From contig NZ_LYOY01000040.1 in the NCBI RefSeq assembly GCF_001653515.1, forward strand, positions 310,001-374,000: a stretch of DNA of 64,000 bases, written 5' to 3'. Of this stretch, positions 18,369-25,550 are shown in pieces. The stretch is from Streptomyces sp. ERV7. GTDB lineage: Bacteria; Actinomycetota; Actinomycetes; Streptomycetales; Streptomycetaceae. Numbering within the stretch: the stretch's first letter is position 1; each line of letters opens with the position of its first letter. The translations under genes were made by a program, and so were the position numbers. The notes under the pieces are model-generated. The model saw only the letters and a program-made list of their open reading frames with translations. It had not been told where the DNA came from and ran no database searches.

Positions 18369-19673
18369 TCACGCCGGTACGTGCACCGCCTCCACCCTGC
18401 TCGCCACCAGGTGCTCCCGCTCGCGGTGGGCCGCCCGGCCGCGCAGCCGCAGGATCTGGGTGACGCCCAGCGCCTGGAGGACGAACACCGAGGCGAACGC
18501 GATCCGGTAGTTGTCGCCGGTCGCGTCGAGCAGCACGCCGATCGCCAGCAGCGTCGTCATCGAGGCGGTGAAGCCGCCCATGTTGACGATCCCCGAGGCC
18601 GTGCCCTGGCGCTCCGGCGGGTTGGCCGGGCGGGCGAAGTCGAACCCGATCATCGAGGCGGGGCCGCAGGCGCCGAGCACCACGCAGAGCACGACGAGCA
18701 GCCACATCGGCGTGTGCGGCGCGGGGTAGGCGACGGCGGCGGCCCACAGCACGGCGGTCGCCCCGACGGTGCCCAGGGCGAGCGGCGCGCGGGCCGCGTG
18801 GTGGCGGGCGATGAGCTGCCCGAACACCAGGCCCACCACCATGTTGGACAGGACGACCAGGGTCAGCAGCTCACCGGCCGTGCCCCGGGAGTGCCCCTGC
18901 GCCTCGACCAGATACGGCATGCCCCACAGCAGCAGGAACACCATCGCCGGGAACTGCGTGGTGAAGTGCACCCACATCCCGAGCCGCGTACCCGGCTCGC
19001 GCCAGGACTCGGCGATCTGGCGGCGTACGTAGGCGGCCCCGGCGTGGGTGGCGGGCGCGGGCTCGTGGCCCTCGGGGTGGTCGCGCAGGAAGAGCAGCAG
19101 CAGGACCAGCACGACCGCGCCCGCGAGCGCGCTGCCCGCGAAGGTGGCGGTCCAGCCGATCCCGTGCAGCGCCCGGGAGATGACGATGGTGGAGACGAGG
19201 TTGCCCGCCATCCCGAAGAGCGCCGCGACCTGGGCTATCAGCGGGCCGCGCCGGACGGGGAACCAGCGCGAGCCGAGCCGCAGGACGCTGATGAACGTCA
19301 TCGCGTCACCGCAGCCGAGCAGGGCGCGGGAGGCGAGGGCGGTGCCGTACGAGGGCGAGAAGGCGAAGCCGAGCTGCCCGGCCGTGAAGAGCACGACGCC
19401 CAGGGTGAGCACCTTCTTGGTGCCGAGCCGGTCGACCATGAGGCCGACGGGTATCTGCATCCCCGCGTACACGAGGAGCTGGAGTATGGAGAAGGTGGAG
19501 AGCGCGGAGGCGTTGACGCCGAAGCGGTCGGCGGCGTCGAGCCCGGCGACGCCGAGGCTGGTGCGGAAGATGACGGCGACGAAGTAGACGCTGACGCCGA
19601 TGCCCCAGACCAGGGCGGCGCGGCGCCCGCCGAGGGGCTCGGCCACGGGGCCGCCGGACGCGGCGGAGCTCAT
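18369..19673 (-). CDS. MFS transporter
   Basis: 434 residues with about 12 hydrophobic segments. The motif-A equivalent 'VGLMVDRLGTKKVL' lies between helices 2 and 3, and a central charged loop is at about 205-240. It is an integral membrane major facilitator of the sugar-acid/organic anion type by general look; the substrate cannot be assigned. Its ATG overlaps the stop of the GntR gene by 4 bases (19670-19673), so it is co-transcribed with and presumably controlled by that regulator. Confidence 0.88.
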   Translation of the reverse strand: MSSAASGGPVAEPLGGRRAALVWGIGVSVYFVAVIFRTSLGVAGLDAADRFGVNASALSTFSILQLLVYAGMQIPVGLMVDRLGTKKVLTLGVVLFTAGQLGFAFSPSYGTALASRALLGCGDAMTFISVLRLGSRWFPVRRGPLIAQVAALFGMAGNLVSTIVISRALHGIGWTATFAGSALAGAVVLVLLLLFLRDHPEGHEPAPATHAGAAYVRRQIAESWREPGTRLGMWVHFTTQFPAMVFLLLWGMPYLVEAQGHSRGTAGELLTLVVLSNMVVGLVFGQLIARHHAARAPLALGTVGATAVLWAAAVAYPAPHTPMWLLVVLCVVLGACGPASMIGFDFARPANPPERQGTASGIVNMGGFTASMTTLLAIGVLLDATGDNYRIAFASVFVLQALGVTQILRLRGRAAHREREHLVASRVEAVHVPA

Positions 19674-20353
19674 CGTTCCTCACCCCGGACCAGGATCTTG
19701 ACCCAGCTCAGGTGCTGGCGCACGCAGTGCGCGGCACGCTCGGCGTCCCCGGCCCTGATGGCCTCCAGCATCTCCTCGTGCTCCGCGATGTTCTTGGCGA
19801 TCCGGTCGGGCTGGGCGTGCATCACGGCGACGCCCATCCGCAGCTGCCGGTCGCGCATCTGGTCGTAGAGCCGGGAGAGGATCTCGTTCCCGGCGTTGCG
19901 GACGATCTCGGCGTGGAAGCAGCGGTCGGTGACGGCGACGGCGGCGAGGTCACCGGCCGCCGCGTTGGCCTTCTGCTCCTCCAGGAGCTCTTCGAGCCGG
20001 GCGATCAGCCGCTCGGGCGCGGGCACGGCCCTGCGTACGGCGAACTCCTCGACGAGCAGCCGGGTCTCGACCACGTCGGCGGTCTCCTGCGCGGAGACGG
20101 CGAGGACGAGGGCGCCCTTCTTGGGGTAGAGCCGGATGAGCCCTTCCACTTCGAGCTTGAGCAGCGCCTCGCGCACCGGTGTGCGCGACACCCCCACGGC
20201 CTCGGCCAGCTCGCCCTCGGTGAGGAGCGTCCCGCCCTCGTAGCGCCGGTCGAGTACGGCCTGCTTGACGTGCATATAGACGCGGTCGGCGGCGGGCGGC
20301 TGCTTGACGGGGAGTGGGGCGGGCGTGACGGCGGAGGCAGGAGCGGACGGCAT
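19670..20353 (-). CDS. GntR family regulator, FCD (FadR-C) type
   Basis: 227 residues. A winged helix is at about 25-90 ('VYMHVKQAVLDRRYEGG', 'LTEGELAEAVGVSRTPVREALLKLE'). An all-helical FCD effector domain at about 105-220 contains 'FHAEIVRNAGN' and the metal-binding histidines of that domain. It represses or activates small-acid metabolism genes in response to a carboxylate ligand. It is translationally coupled to the MFS gene. ATG 20353 was chosen; an in-frame Met at 20383 exists. The AT-richer upstream stretch TTGTATCTAT may be promoter or operator. Confidence 0.88.
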   Translation of the reverse strand: MPSAPASAVTPAPLPVKQPPAADRVYMHVKQAVLDRRYEGGTLLTEGELAEAVGVSRTPVREALLKLEVEGLIRLYPKKGALVLAVSAQETADVVETRLLVEEFAVRRAVPAPERLIARLEELLEEQKANAAAGDLAAVAVTDRCFHAEIVRNAGNEILSRLYDQMRDRQLRMGVAVMHAQPDRIAKNIAEHEEMLEAIRAGDAERAAHCVRQHLSWVKILVRGEER

Positions 20354-20387
20354 GCGCACAGGATAGATACAACAGGTGTCCATCAGA

Positions 20388-20417
20388 AAGGGGCGTCCGG
20401 ATGCCGGAACGCCCCTT
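20388..20417 (-). terminator. second hairpin downstream of bkdH
   Basis: A 9-bp outer stem (20388-20396 with 20409-20417) encloses a 4-bp inner stem. On the minus strand it ends in TTTCT. It lies at the GntR promoter and may separate the two minus-strand units. Confidence 0.5.
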
Positions 20418-20437
20418 GTCCGTACGACCGCATGGCC

Positions 20438-20469
20438 GTGCCCCCGGACGCGCGTGCGTCCGGGGGCAC
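20438..20469 (-). terminator. terminator of the bkdFGH operon
   Basis: A perfect 14-bp stem (20438-20451 with 20456-20469) with a 4-base loop, 11 bases past the bkdH stop codon. Confidence 0.75.
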
Positions 20470-20479
20470 CTGTACCTGA

Positions 20480-21880
20480 CTACGCCCAGGTGATCAGCCG
20501 CTTGGGCTGCTCCAGGATCGCCGCCACATCGGCCAGCACCTTGGAGCCGAGCTCGCCGTCGACCAGCCGGTGGTCGAACGACAGCGCCAGCGTGGTGACC
20601 TGACGGGGTTTCACCTTGCCCTTGTGGACCCAGGGCTGGAGCTTGATCGCACCGACCGCGAGGATCGCGGACTCGCCCGGGTTCAGGATCGGGGTGCCCG
20701 TGTCGACACCGAACACCCCCACATTGGTGATGGTGACCGTGCCGCTCTGCATCGCCGCCGGGGACGTCTTGCCCTCGCGGGCCGTCGCCACCAAGTCACC
20801 CAGGGCCGCCGCCAGTTGCGGCAGCGTCTTGTCGTGGGCGTCCTTGATGTTCGGGACGATCAGACCGCGCGGGGTGGCCGCCGCGATGCCCAGGTTCACA
20901 TAGTGCTTGAGGACGATCTCCTGCGCCGCCTCGTCCCACGCCGCGTTGACGTCGGGGTTGCGCTTGATGGCGACGAGCAGCGCCTTGGCGATGAGCAGCA
21001 GCGGGTTGACCCGCAGGCCCGCCATCTCCTTGTCGCCCTTCAGCTCCTCGACCAGCTTCATCGTGCGCGTGACGTCCACCGTCACGAACTCGGTGACGTG
21101 CGGCGCGGTGAACGCCGAGCCGATCATGGCCTGCGCGGTCGCCTTGCGTACGCCCTTGATGGGGATACGGGTCTCGCGCGCCTCCGAGGAGACAACGGCC
21201 GCGACGGGCGCGGGAGTTGTTTCACGTGAAACACCGCTCGGCGCGGCCGGCTCGGCGACCGGGGCCGCCGCCGCGCGGACGTCCTCGCGGGTGATGACGC
21301 CGTCCGGGCCGGTCGGGACCACACTCGCCAGGTCGATGCCCAGGTCCTTGGCCAGCTTGCGGACCGGGGGCTTGGCCAGCGGCCGGGCGGCCGGGGCGGC
21401 GCCGTGGCCGTTCAGCTCGGCCTGCACGGCGGCTGCCGCGGCCTGCACGGGAACCGGGGCCCCCTTGCGCGGGCGGCGCTTGGTGGAGGACTCGGCGACG
21501 CCGTAGCCGACGAGGACCGGCTGGCGGCCCTTGGGCGCCTCCGGCTCCTCGGCGGGCGTCTCGGCGACCGGGGCCTGGACGGGGGCGGCGGCCTCGGCGG
21601 CCGGCTCACCGGAGCCCGGGGCCACGTCCACCGAGATGATCACCTCGCCGACGTCCACCGTGGTGCCCTCGGGGAAGCGCAGCTCGTGCACCACACCGTC
21701 GAACGGGATCGGCAGCTCGACGGCCGCCTTCGCCGTCTCCACCTCGCACACGACCTGGCCGTCGGTGACCGTGTCACCGGGCTGGACGTACCACTTGAGG
21801 ATCTCCGCCTCGGTGAGTCCCTCGCCGACGTCCGGCATCTTGAACTCGCGGAAGCGAACAGAAGTATCAGTCATGGTCAC
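20480..21880 (-). CDS. bkdH: branched-chain alpha-keto acid dehydrogenase E2 (dihydrolipoamide acyltransferase)
   Basis: 466 residues. The lipoyl domain (about 8-85) has lipoylated K51 (ETAKA). Ala/Pro-rich linkers flank an E3/E1-binding domain at about 172-205 ('VRKLAKDLGIDLASV'). The acyltransferase core (about 235-466) has active-site H437 and D441 (FDHRLVDGE). It transfers branched acyl groups to CoA, supplying isobutyryl-, isovaleryl- and 2-methylbutyryl-CoA as starters for branched fatty acids and polyketides. The start is GTG 21880, with an in-frame ATG at 21874; the TGAGGAG site overlaps the bkdG stop. A parS site lies inside the linker coding sequence. The symbol follows S. avermitilis usage. 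Confidence 0.92.
   Translation of the reverse strand: MTMTDTSVRFREFKMPDVGEGLTEAEILKWYVQPGDTVTDGQVVCEVETAKAAVELPIPFDGVVHELRFPEGTTVDVGEVIISVDVAPGSGEPAAEAAAPVQAPVAETPAEEPEAPKGRQPVLVGYGVAESSTKRRPRKGAPVPVQAAAAAVQAELNGHGAAPAARPLAKPPVRKLAKDLGIDLASVVPTGPDGVITREDVRAAAAPVAEPAAPSGVSRETTPAPVAAVVSSEARETRIPIKGVRKATAQAMIGSAFTAPHVTEFVTVDVTRTMKLVEELKGDKEMAGLRVNPLLLIAKALLVAIKRNPDVNAAWDEAAQEIVLKHYVNLGIAAATPRGLIVPNIKDAHDKTLPQLAAALGDLVATAREGKTSPAAMQSGTVTITNVGVFGVDTGTPILNPGESAILAVGAIKLQPWVHKGKVKPRQVTTLALSFDHRLVDGELGSKVLADVAAILEQPKRLITWA
21218..21233. other. parS site inside bkdH
   Basis: A perfect 16-mer TGTTTCACGTGAAACA, the consensus ParB-binding site of bacterial chromosomes. It encodes part of 'GVSRETT' in the flexible E2 linker, where sequence is free to vary. 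Confidence 0.92.
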
Positions 21881-21888
21881 GGGACTCC

Positions 21889-22869
21889 TCAGTACGCCAG
21901 CGAGCGGTCGACGGCGTCGAGCACCCGGTCCAGACCCGGCAGGTACTCCTCCTCCAGGCGCGCCGGCGGGTACGGGGCGTGGTAGCCGCCGACCCTGAGC
22001 ACCGGTGCCTCCAGGTGGTAGAAGCTGCGCTCGGTGATCCGCGCGGCGATCTCCGCGCCCGCGCCGTAGAACACCGGCGCCTCGTGGACCACGACCAGAC
22101 GGCCGGTCTTCTCCACCGACGCCTGGACCGCGTCGAAGTCGATCGGGGACATCGAGCGCAGGTCCAGGACCTCGACCGACTTGCCCTCCTCGGCGGCGGC
22201 CGCGGCGGCCTCCACACAGACCTTCACCATCGGACCGTACGCCACCAGCGTCAGATCCGAACCGGTCACGACCGTACGGGCCTTGTGCAGCGGGCCGGGA
22301 ATGGCCTCGGGGTCGACCTCGCCCTTGTCCCAGTAGCGCCGCTTGGGCTCGAAGTAGATGATCGGGTCGTCGCTCTGGATGGCCTGCTGCATCATCCAGT
22401 ACGCGTCGGAGGCGTTCGAGGGCGAGACCACCTTGAGGCCCGGAACGTGCGCGAAGAGCGCCTCCGGGGACTCGCTGTGGTGCTCGACCGCGCCGATGCC
22501 GCCGCCGTAGGGGATACGGACGACGACCGGCAGCTTGATCTTGCCGAGCGCGCGGGCGTGCATCTTCGCGAGCTGGGTGACGATCTGGTCGTACGCCGGG
22601 AAGACGAAGCCGTCGAACTGGATCTCCACGACCGGGCGGTAGCCGCGCAGGGCCAGACCGATCGCGGTGCCCACGATGCCGGACTCGGCGAGCGGGGTGT
22701 CGATGACCCGTCCCTCGCCGAAGTCCTTCTGGAGCCCGTCGGTGACCCGGAAGACGCCGCCGAGCTTGCCGACGTCCTCACCCATGATCAGGACCTTGGG
22801 GTCGGTCTCCATCGCCTTGCGCAGCGACTCGTTGATCGCCTTGGCGATGGGAAGCTTCTGTACGGTCAT
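21889..22869 (-). CDS. bkdG: branched-chain alpha-keto acid dehydrogenase E1 beta subunit
   Basis: 326 residues, the typical length. Transketolase pyrimidine-binding domain with the cofactor-activating 'GEDVGKLGGVFRVTDGL', 'GTAIGLALRGYRPVVEIQF' in pieces, and a C-terminal transketolase_C domain. It forms the alpha2beta2 E1 with BkdF, which decarboxylates the keto acids from Val, Leu and Ile. It starts 2 bases after the bkdF stop and ends 8 bases before the bkdH start, so the three genes form one operon. Confidence 0.93.
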   Translation of the reverse strand: MTVQKLPIAKAINESLRKAMETDPKVLIMGEDVGKLGGVFRVTDGLQKDFGEGRVIDTPLAESGIVGTAIGLALRGYRPVVEIQFDGFVFPAYDQIVTQLAKMHARALGKIKLPVVVRIPYGGGIGAVEHHSESPEALFAHVPGLKVVSPSNASDAYWMMQQAIQSDDPIIYFEPKRRYWDKGEVDPEAIPGPLHKARTVVTGSDLTLVAYGPMVKVCVEAAAAAAEEGKSVEVLDLRSMSPIDFDAVQASVEKTGRLVVVHEAPVFYGAGAEIAARITERSFYHLEAPVLRVGGYHAPYPPARLEEEYLPGLDRVLDAVDRSLAY

Positions 22870-22871
22870 GG

Positions 22872-24047
22872 CTACTTGCCCTCCCCCGCGGCGAAGCCGC
22901 CATCGGACTCAGTCGCGAACGACGCCTGGTAGGCCGCGAACTGGGCCCGCTCCTCGTCGACGAGCGCGTGCCCGTCGGCGTAGATGTTCTCGAAGATGGC
23001 CATCCGGTCGGGGTCGGGCATCGCCCGCACCGCCTCGCGCACCCGCTTGCCGAGCGTCTCCGACTCCTCCTCCAGGGAGGTGAAGAAGGCCTCGTCGGCG
23101 TGACCCTCGTTCTCCAGGTACGTCTTCAGACGCAGGATCGGGTCCTTGGCCTCCCAGGCCTCGCGCTCCTCGTCGGCCCGGTACTTCGTCGGGTCGTCGG
23201 AGGTGGTGTGCGCGCCCATCCGGTACGTGAACGCCTCGACCAGGGTCGGGCCCTCGCCGCGCCGGGCCCGCTCCAGGGCGGACCGGGTCACCGCCAGACA
23301 GGCGAGCACGTCGTTGCCGTCGACCCGGACGCCGGGGAAGCCGTAGCCCTGGGCGCGCTGGTAGAGCGGCACCCGGGTCTGCTTCTCGGTCGGCTCGGAG
23401 ATCGCCCACTGGTTGTTCTGGCAGAAGAACACGACCGGGGCGTTGTAGACGGCGGAGAAGGTGAACGACTCCGCGACGTCGCCCTGGCTGGACGCGCCGT
23501 CTCCGAAGTACGCGATCACGGCCGAGTCCGCGCCGTCCTTGGCCACGCCCATGGCGTAACCGGTGGCGTGCAGCGTCTGCGAGCCGATGACGATCGTGTA
23601 CAGATGGAAATTGTTGCTGTTGGGATCCCAGCCGCCGTGGTTGACGCCACGGAACATGCCCAGCAGGTTCGTGGGGTCGACCCCGCGGCACCAGGCGACA
23701 CCGTGCTCACGGTAGGTGGGGAACACATAGTCGTCGTCGCGCAGGGCGCGGCCGGAGCCGATCTGGGCGGCCTCCTGGCCGAGCAGCGAGGCCCACAGGC
23801 CCAGCTCGCCCTGGCGCTGCAGTGCGGTGGCCTCGGCGTCGAAGCGCCGGGTCAGCACCATGTCGCGGTAGAGCCCGCGCAGCTCTTCGGGGGTCAGGTC
23901 AACGTCGTAGTCAGGGTGCTCGACCCGCTGGCCCTCGGGCGTCAGCAGCTGTACGAGCTGGGGGTCGGCGACAGCCTTCCCGGCGCTGCTACCGGTGCGC
24001 TTGCTGCTGCGTCGCGGTTTGCGCGCGGCAGTGCTCTCCACGGTCAC
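22872..24047 (-). CDS. bkdF: branched-chain alpha-keto acid dehydrogenase E1 alpha subunit
   Basis: 391 residues. The ThDP motif starts with GDG at 182-184 and ends with NN at 211-212. The regulatory loop 'YRMGAHTTSDDPTKYR' (275-290) is that of E1 alpha proteins. A basic, Lys/Arg-rich N-terminal extension (1-25) precedes the domain. GTG 24047 was chosen because GGAGGAG lies 7 bases upstream; the frame is open further to 24131 without a better site. It is the first gene of the bkdFGH operon, facing the response regulator gene across 326 bases. Confidence 0.92.
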   Translation of the reverse strand: MTVESTAARKPRRSSKRTGSSAGKAVADPQLVQLLTPEGQRVEHPDYDVDLTPEELRGLYRDMVLTRRFDAEATALQRQGELGLWASLLGQEAAQIGSGRALRDDDYVFPTYREHGVAWCRGVDPTNLLGMFRGVNHGGWDPNSNNFHLYTIVIGSQTLHATGYAMGVAKDGADSAVIAYFGDGASSQGDVAESFTFSAVYNAPVVFFCQNNQWAISEPTEKQTRVPLYQRAQGYGFPGVRVDGNDVLACLAVTRSALERARRGEGPTLVEAFTYRMGAHTTSDDPTKYRADEEREAWEAKDPILRLKTYLENEGHADEAFFTSLEEESETLGKRVREAVRAMPDPDRMAIFENIYADGHALVDEERAQFAAYQASFATESDGGFAAGEGK

Positions 24048-24373
24048 GTGCGTGCTCCTCCGTCTGTCCGGCCCCCGGGTTCGCCGGTGTGGCCAGTTGC
24101 GGCTCCTCGCCTGCTTCCGGTCGCGGTGCACGGGGGTGGGTGCGCCTCACCGGGAATCAGGCGTGACAGGTGCCCCGGCGAGCGCCCTGTCATAGGCACG
24201 TTACCCAGTGCTGCGCATTACTGCGAAACCCCATTTGACCTGCGATTTTGCTTGGATTTCCAAGTAAATCGAGAAAGCGGGGAACAACCACTGGTCACAG
24301 CACTGATGACAGCCTTGCAGGCCGCCGGAACAACGGCACGTTATCCCGGTCACCTGCGGCACGGGAAGAGCGA
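24048..24373. promoter_or_regulatory. divergent promoter region of bkdF and the response regulator, with an AT-rich inverted repeat
   Basis: 326 bases without a gene. At 24251-24264 CTTGG-ATTT-CCAAG forms a perfect 5-bp inverted repeat. It extends imperfectly outward (GATTT...AAATC at 24244-24270) and is strikingly AT-rich for this genome. This is a candidate operator. Exact promoters were not identified. Confidence 0.4.
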
Positions 24374-25051
24374 ATGTGTGAGACTGATTCCGTGCGCGAA
24401 CCAGGCAAAATCACCGTATTCCTGCTCGACGACCACGAAGTGGTCCGCCGTGGCGTCCACGAAATGCTCTCCGTCGAGGAGGACATCGAGGTGGTCGGCG
24501 AGGCCGGCACCGCGGCGGATGCCCTGGTCAGGATCCCTGCGACGCGTCCGGACGTGGCGGTGCTCGACGTCCGGCTGCCGGATGGCAGCGGTGTGGAGGT
24601 CTGCCGCGAGATCCGCTCCCAGAACGAGGACATCAAATGTCTGATGTTGACCTCGTTCGCCGATGACGAGGCACTTTTCGATGCGATCATGGCGGGTGCG
24701 TCCGGATATGTCCTGAAGGCGATCCGGGGCAGCGAGCTGCTGTCGGCGGTACGGGACGTGGCGGCGGGCAAGTCCCTCCTCGACCCGGTCGCGACCGCCC
24801 GCGTCCTGGAGCGACTGCGCGACGGCGGCACCGCCAAGGGCGACGACCGCCTCGCGAACCTCACGGACCAGGAACGCAAGATCCTCGACCTGATCGGCGA
24901 GGGCCTCACCAACCGCGTGATCGGCGAGCGCCTTCACCTCGCGGAAAAAACGATCAAGAACTACGTCTCGTCCCTGCTGTCGAAACTGGGCATGGAACGC
25001 CGCTCACAGGCGGCGGCATACGTAGCAAGAATCCAGGCAGAACGCCATTAG
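24374..25051 (+). CDS. orphan NarL/DevR-type response regulator
   Basis: 225 residues. The receiver domain (about 12-125) has D19/D20, phospho-acceptor D65 (VAVLDVRLPD), T93 and K115 (GYVLKA). A LuxR-type HTH lies at about 160-220 ('LTDQERKILDLIGEGLTNRVIGERL', 'AEKTIKNYVSSLLSKLGM'). It resembles DevR/DosR. No histidine kinase gene is adjacent. ATG 24374 has GGGAAGAG just upstream; an in-frame GTG at 24392 is an alternative. Confidence 0.88.
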   Translation: MCETDSVREPGKITVFLLDDHEVVRRGVHEMLSVEEDIEVVGEAGTAADALVRIPATRPDVAVLDVRLPDGSGVEVCREIRSQNEDIKCLMLTSFADDEALFDAIMAGASGYVLKAIRGSELLSAVRDVAAGKSLLDPVATARVLERLRDGGTAKGDDRLANLTDQERKILDLIGEGLTNRVIGERLHLAEKTIKNYVSSLLSKLGMERRSQAAAYVARIQAERH

Positions 25052-25090
25052 CCCCTCCCCGCCCGTTCCCTCGACCTTCCGGTTCCGGGG

Positions 25091-25531
25091 GTGGGCGGGG
25101 GCCCCCACCGCCGCCCGCCCCCGCAGGACGCCGGCGGCTGGGTGCACGGCGACTTCCACCCGCTGAACCTGCTCTACCGCGGCAAGGAGCCCGCCGCGAT
25201 CGTCGACTGGGACCGCCTCGGCGTCCAGCCCCGCGCCGAGGAGGCGGTACGGGCCGCCGTGATCTTCTTCGTACGCCCGGCCGGGGAGCTGGAGCTGGAC
25301 AAGGTGCGCGCGTACTCGCGCGCCTACCGGGGAGCCACCGGCGCGGACCCGGCGGAGCTCGCCGCCGCCGTCCACCGCGTGTGGTGGGAGCGGCTCAACG
25401 ACTTCTGGATCCTGCGCTGGCGCTACCAGCTCCACGACCGAAGGGCCGACCCGCAGTTCCCTGCGGCGTCGGCCCTTGCGGTCTGGTGGACCCGTGAATA
25501 CGAGGCGGTGTGCGAGGCGTTCGCGGGGTGA
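25091..25531 (+). pseudogene. C-terminal half of an aminoglycoside-phosphotransferase-family kinase
   Basis: From about 25136 the frame encodes the catalytic loop HGDFHPLNLLY (Brenner motif with the catalytic Asp) and the Mg-binding 'AIVDWDRL', followed by a normal C-terminal helical part. The entire N-terminal ATP-binding lobe is absent: upstream is only 40 bases of G/C-rich filler after the response regulator stop codon. Intact relatives are about 300 residues. It cannot work as a kinase in this form. Read as a 5'-deleted gene or an assembly join. Confidence 0.65.
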
Positions 25532-25550
25532 GACGCGAACACCCGGTGCC

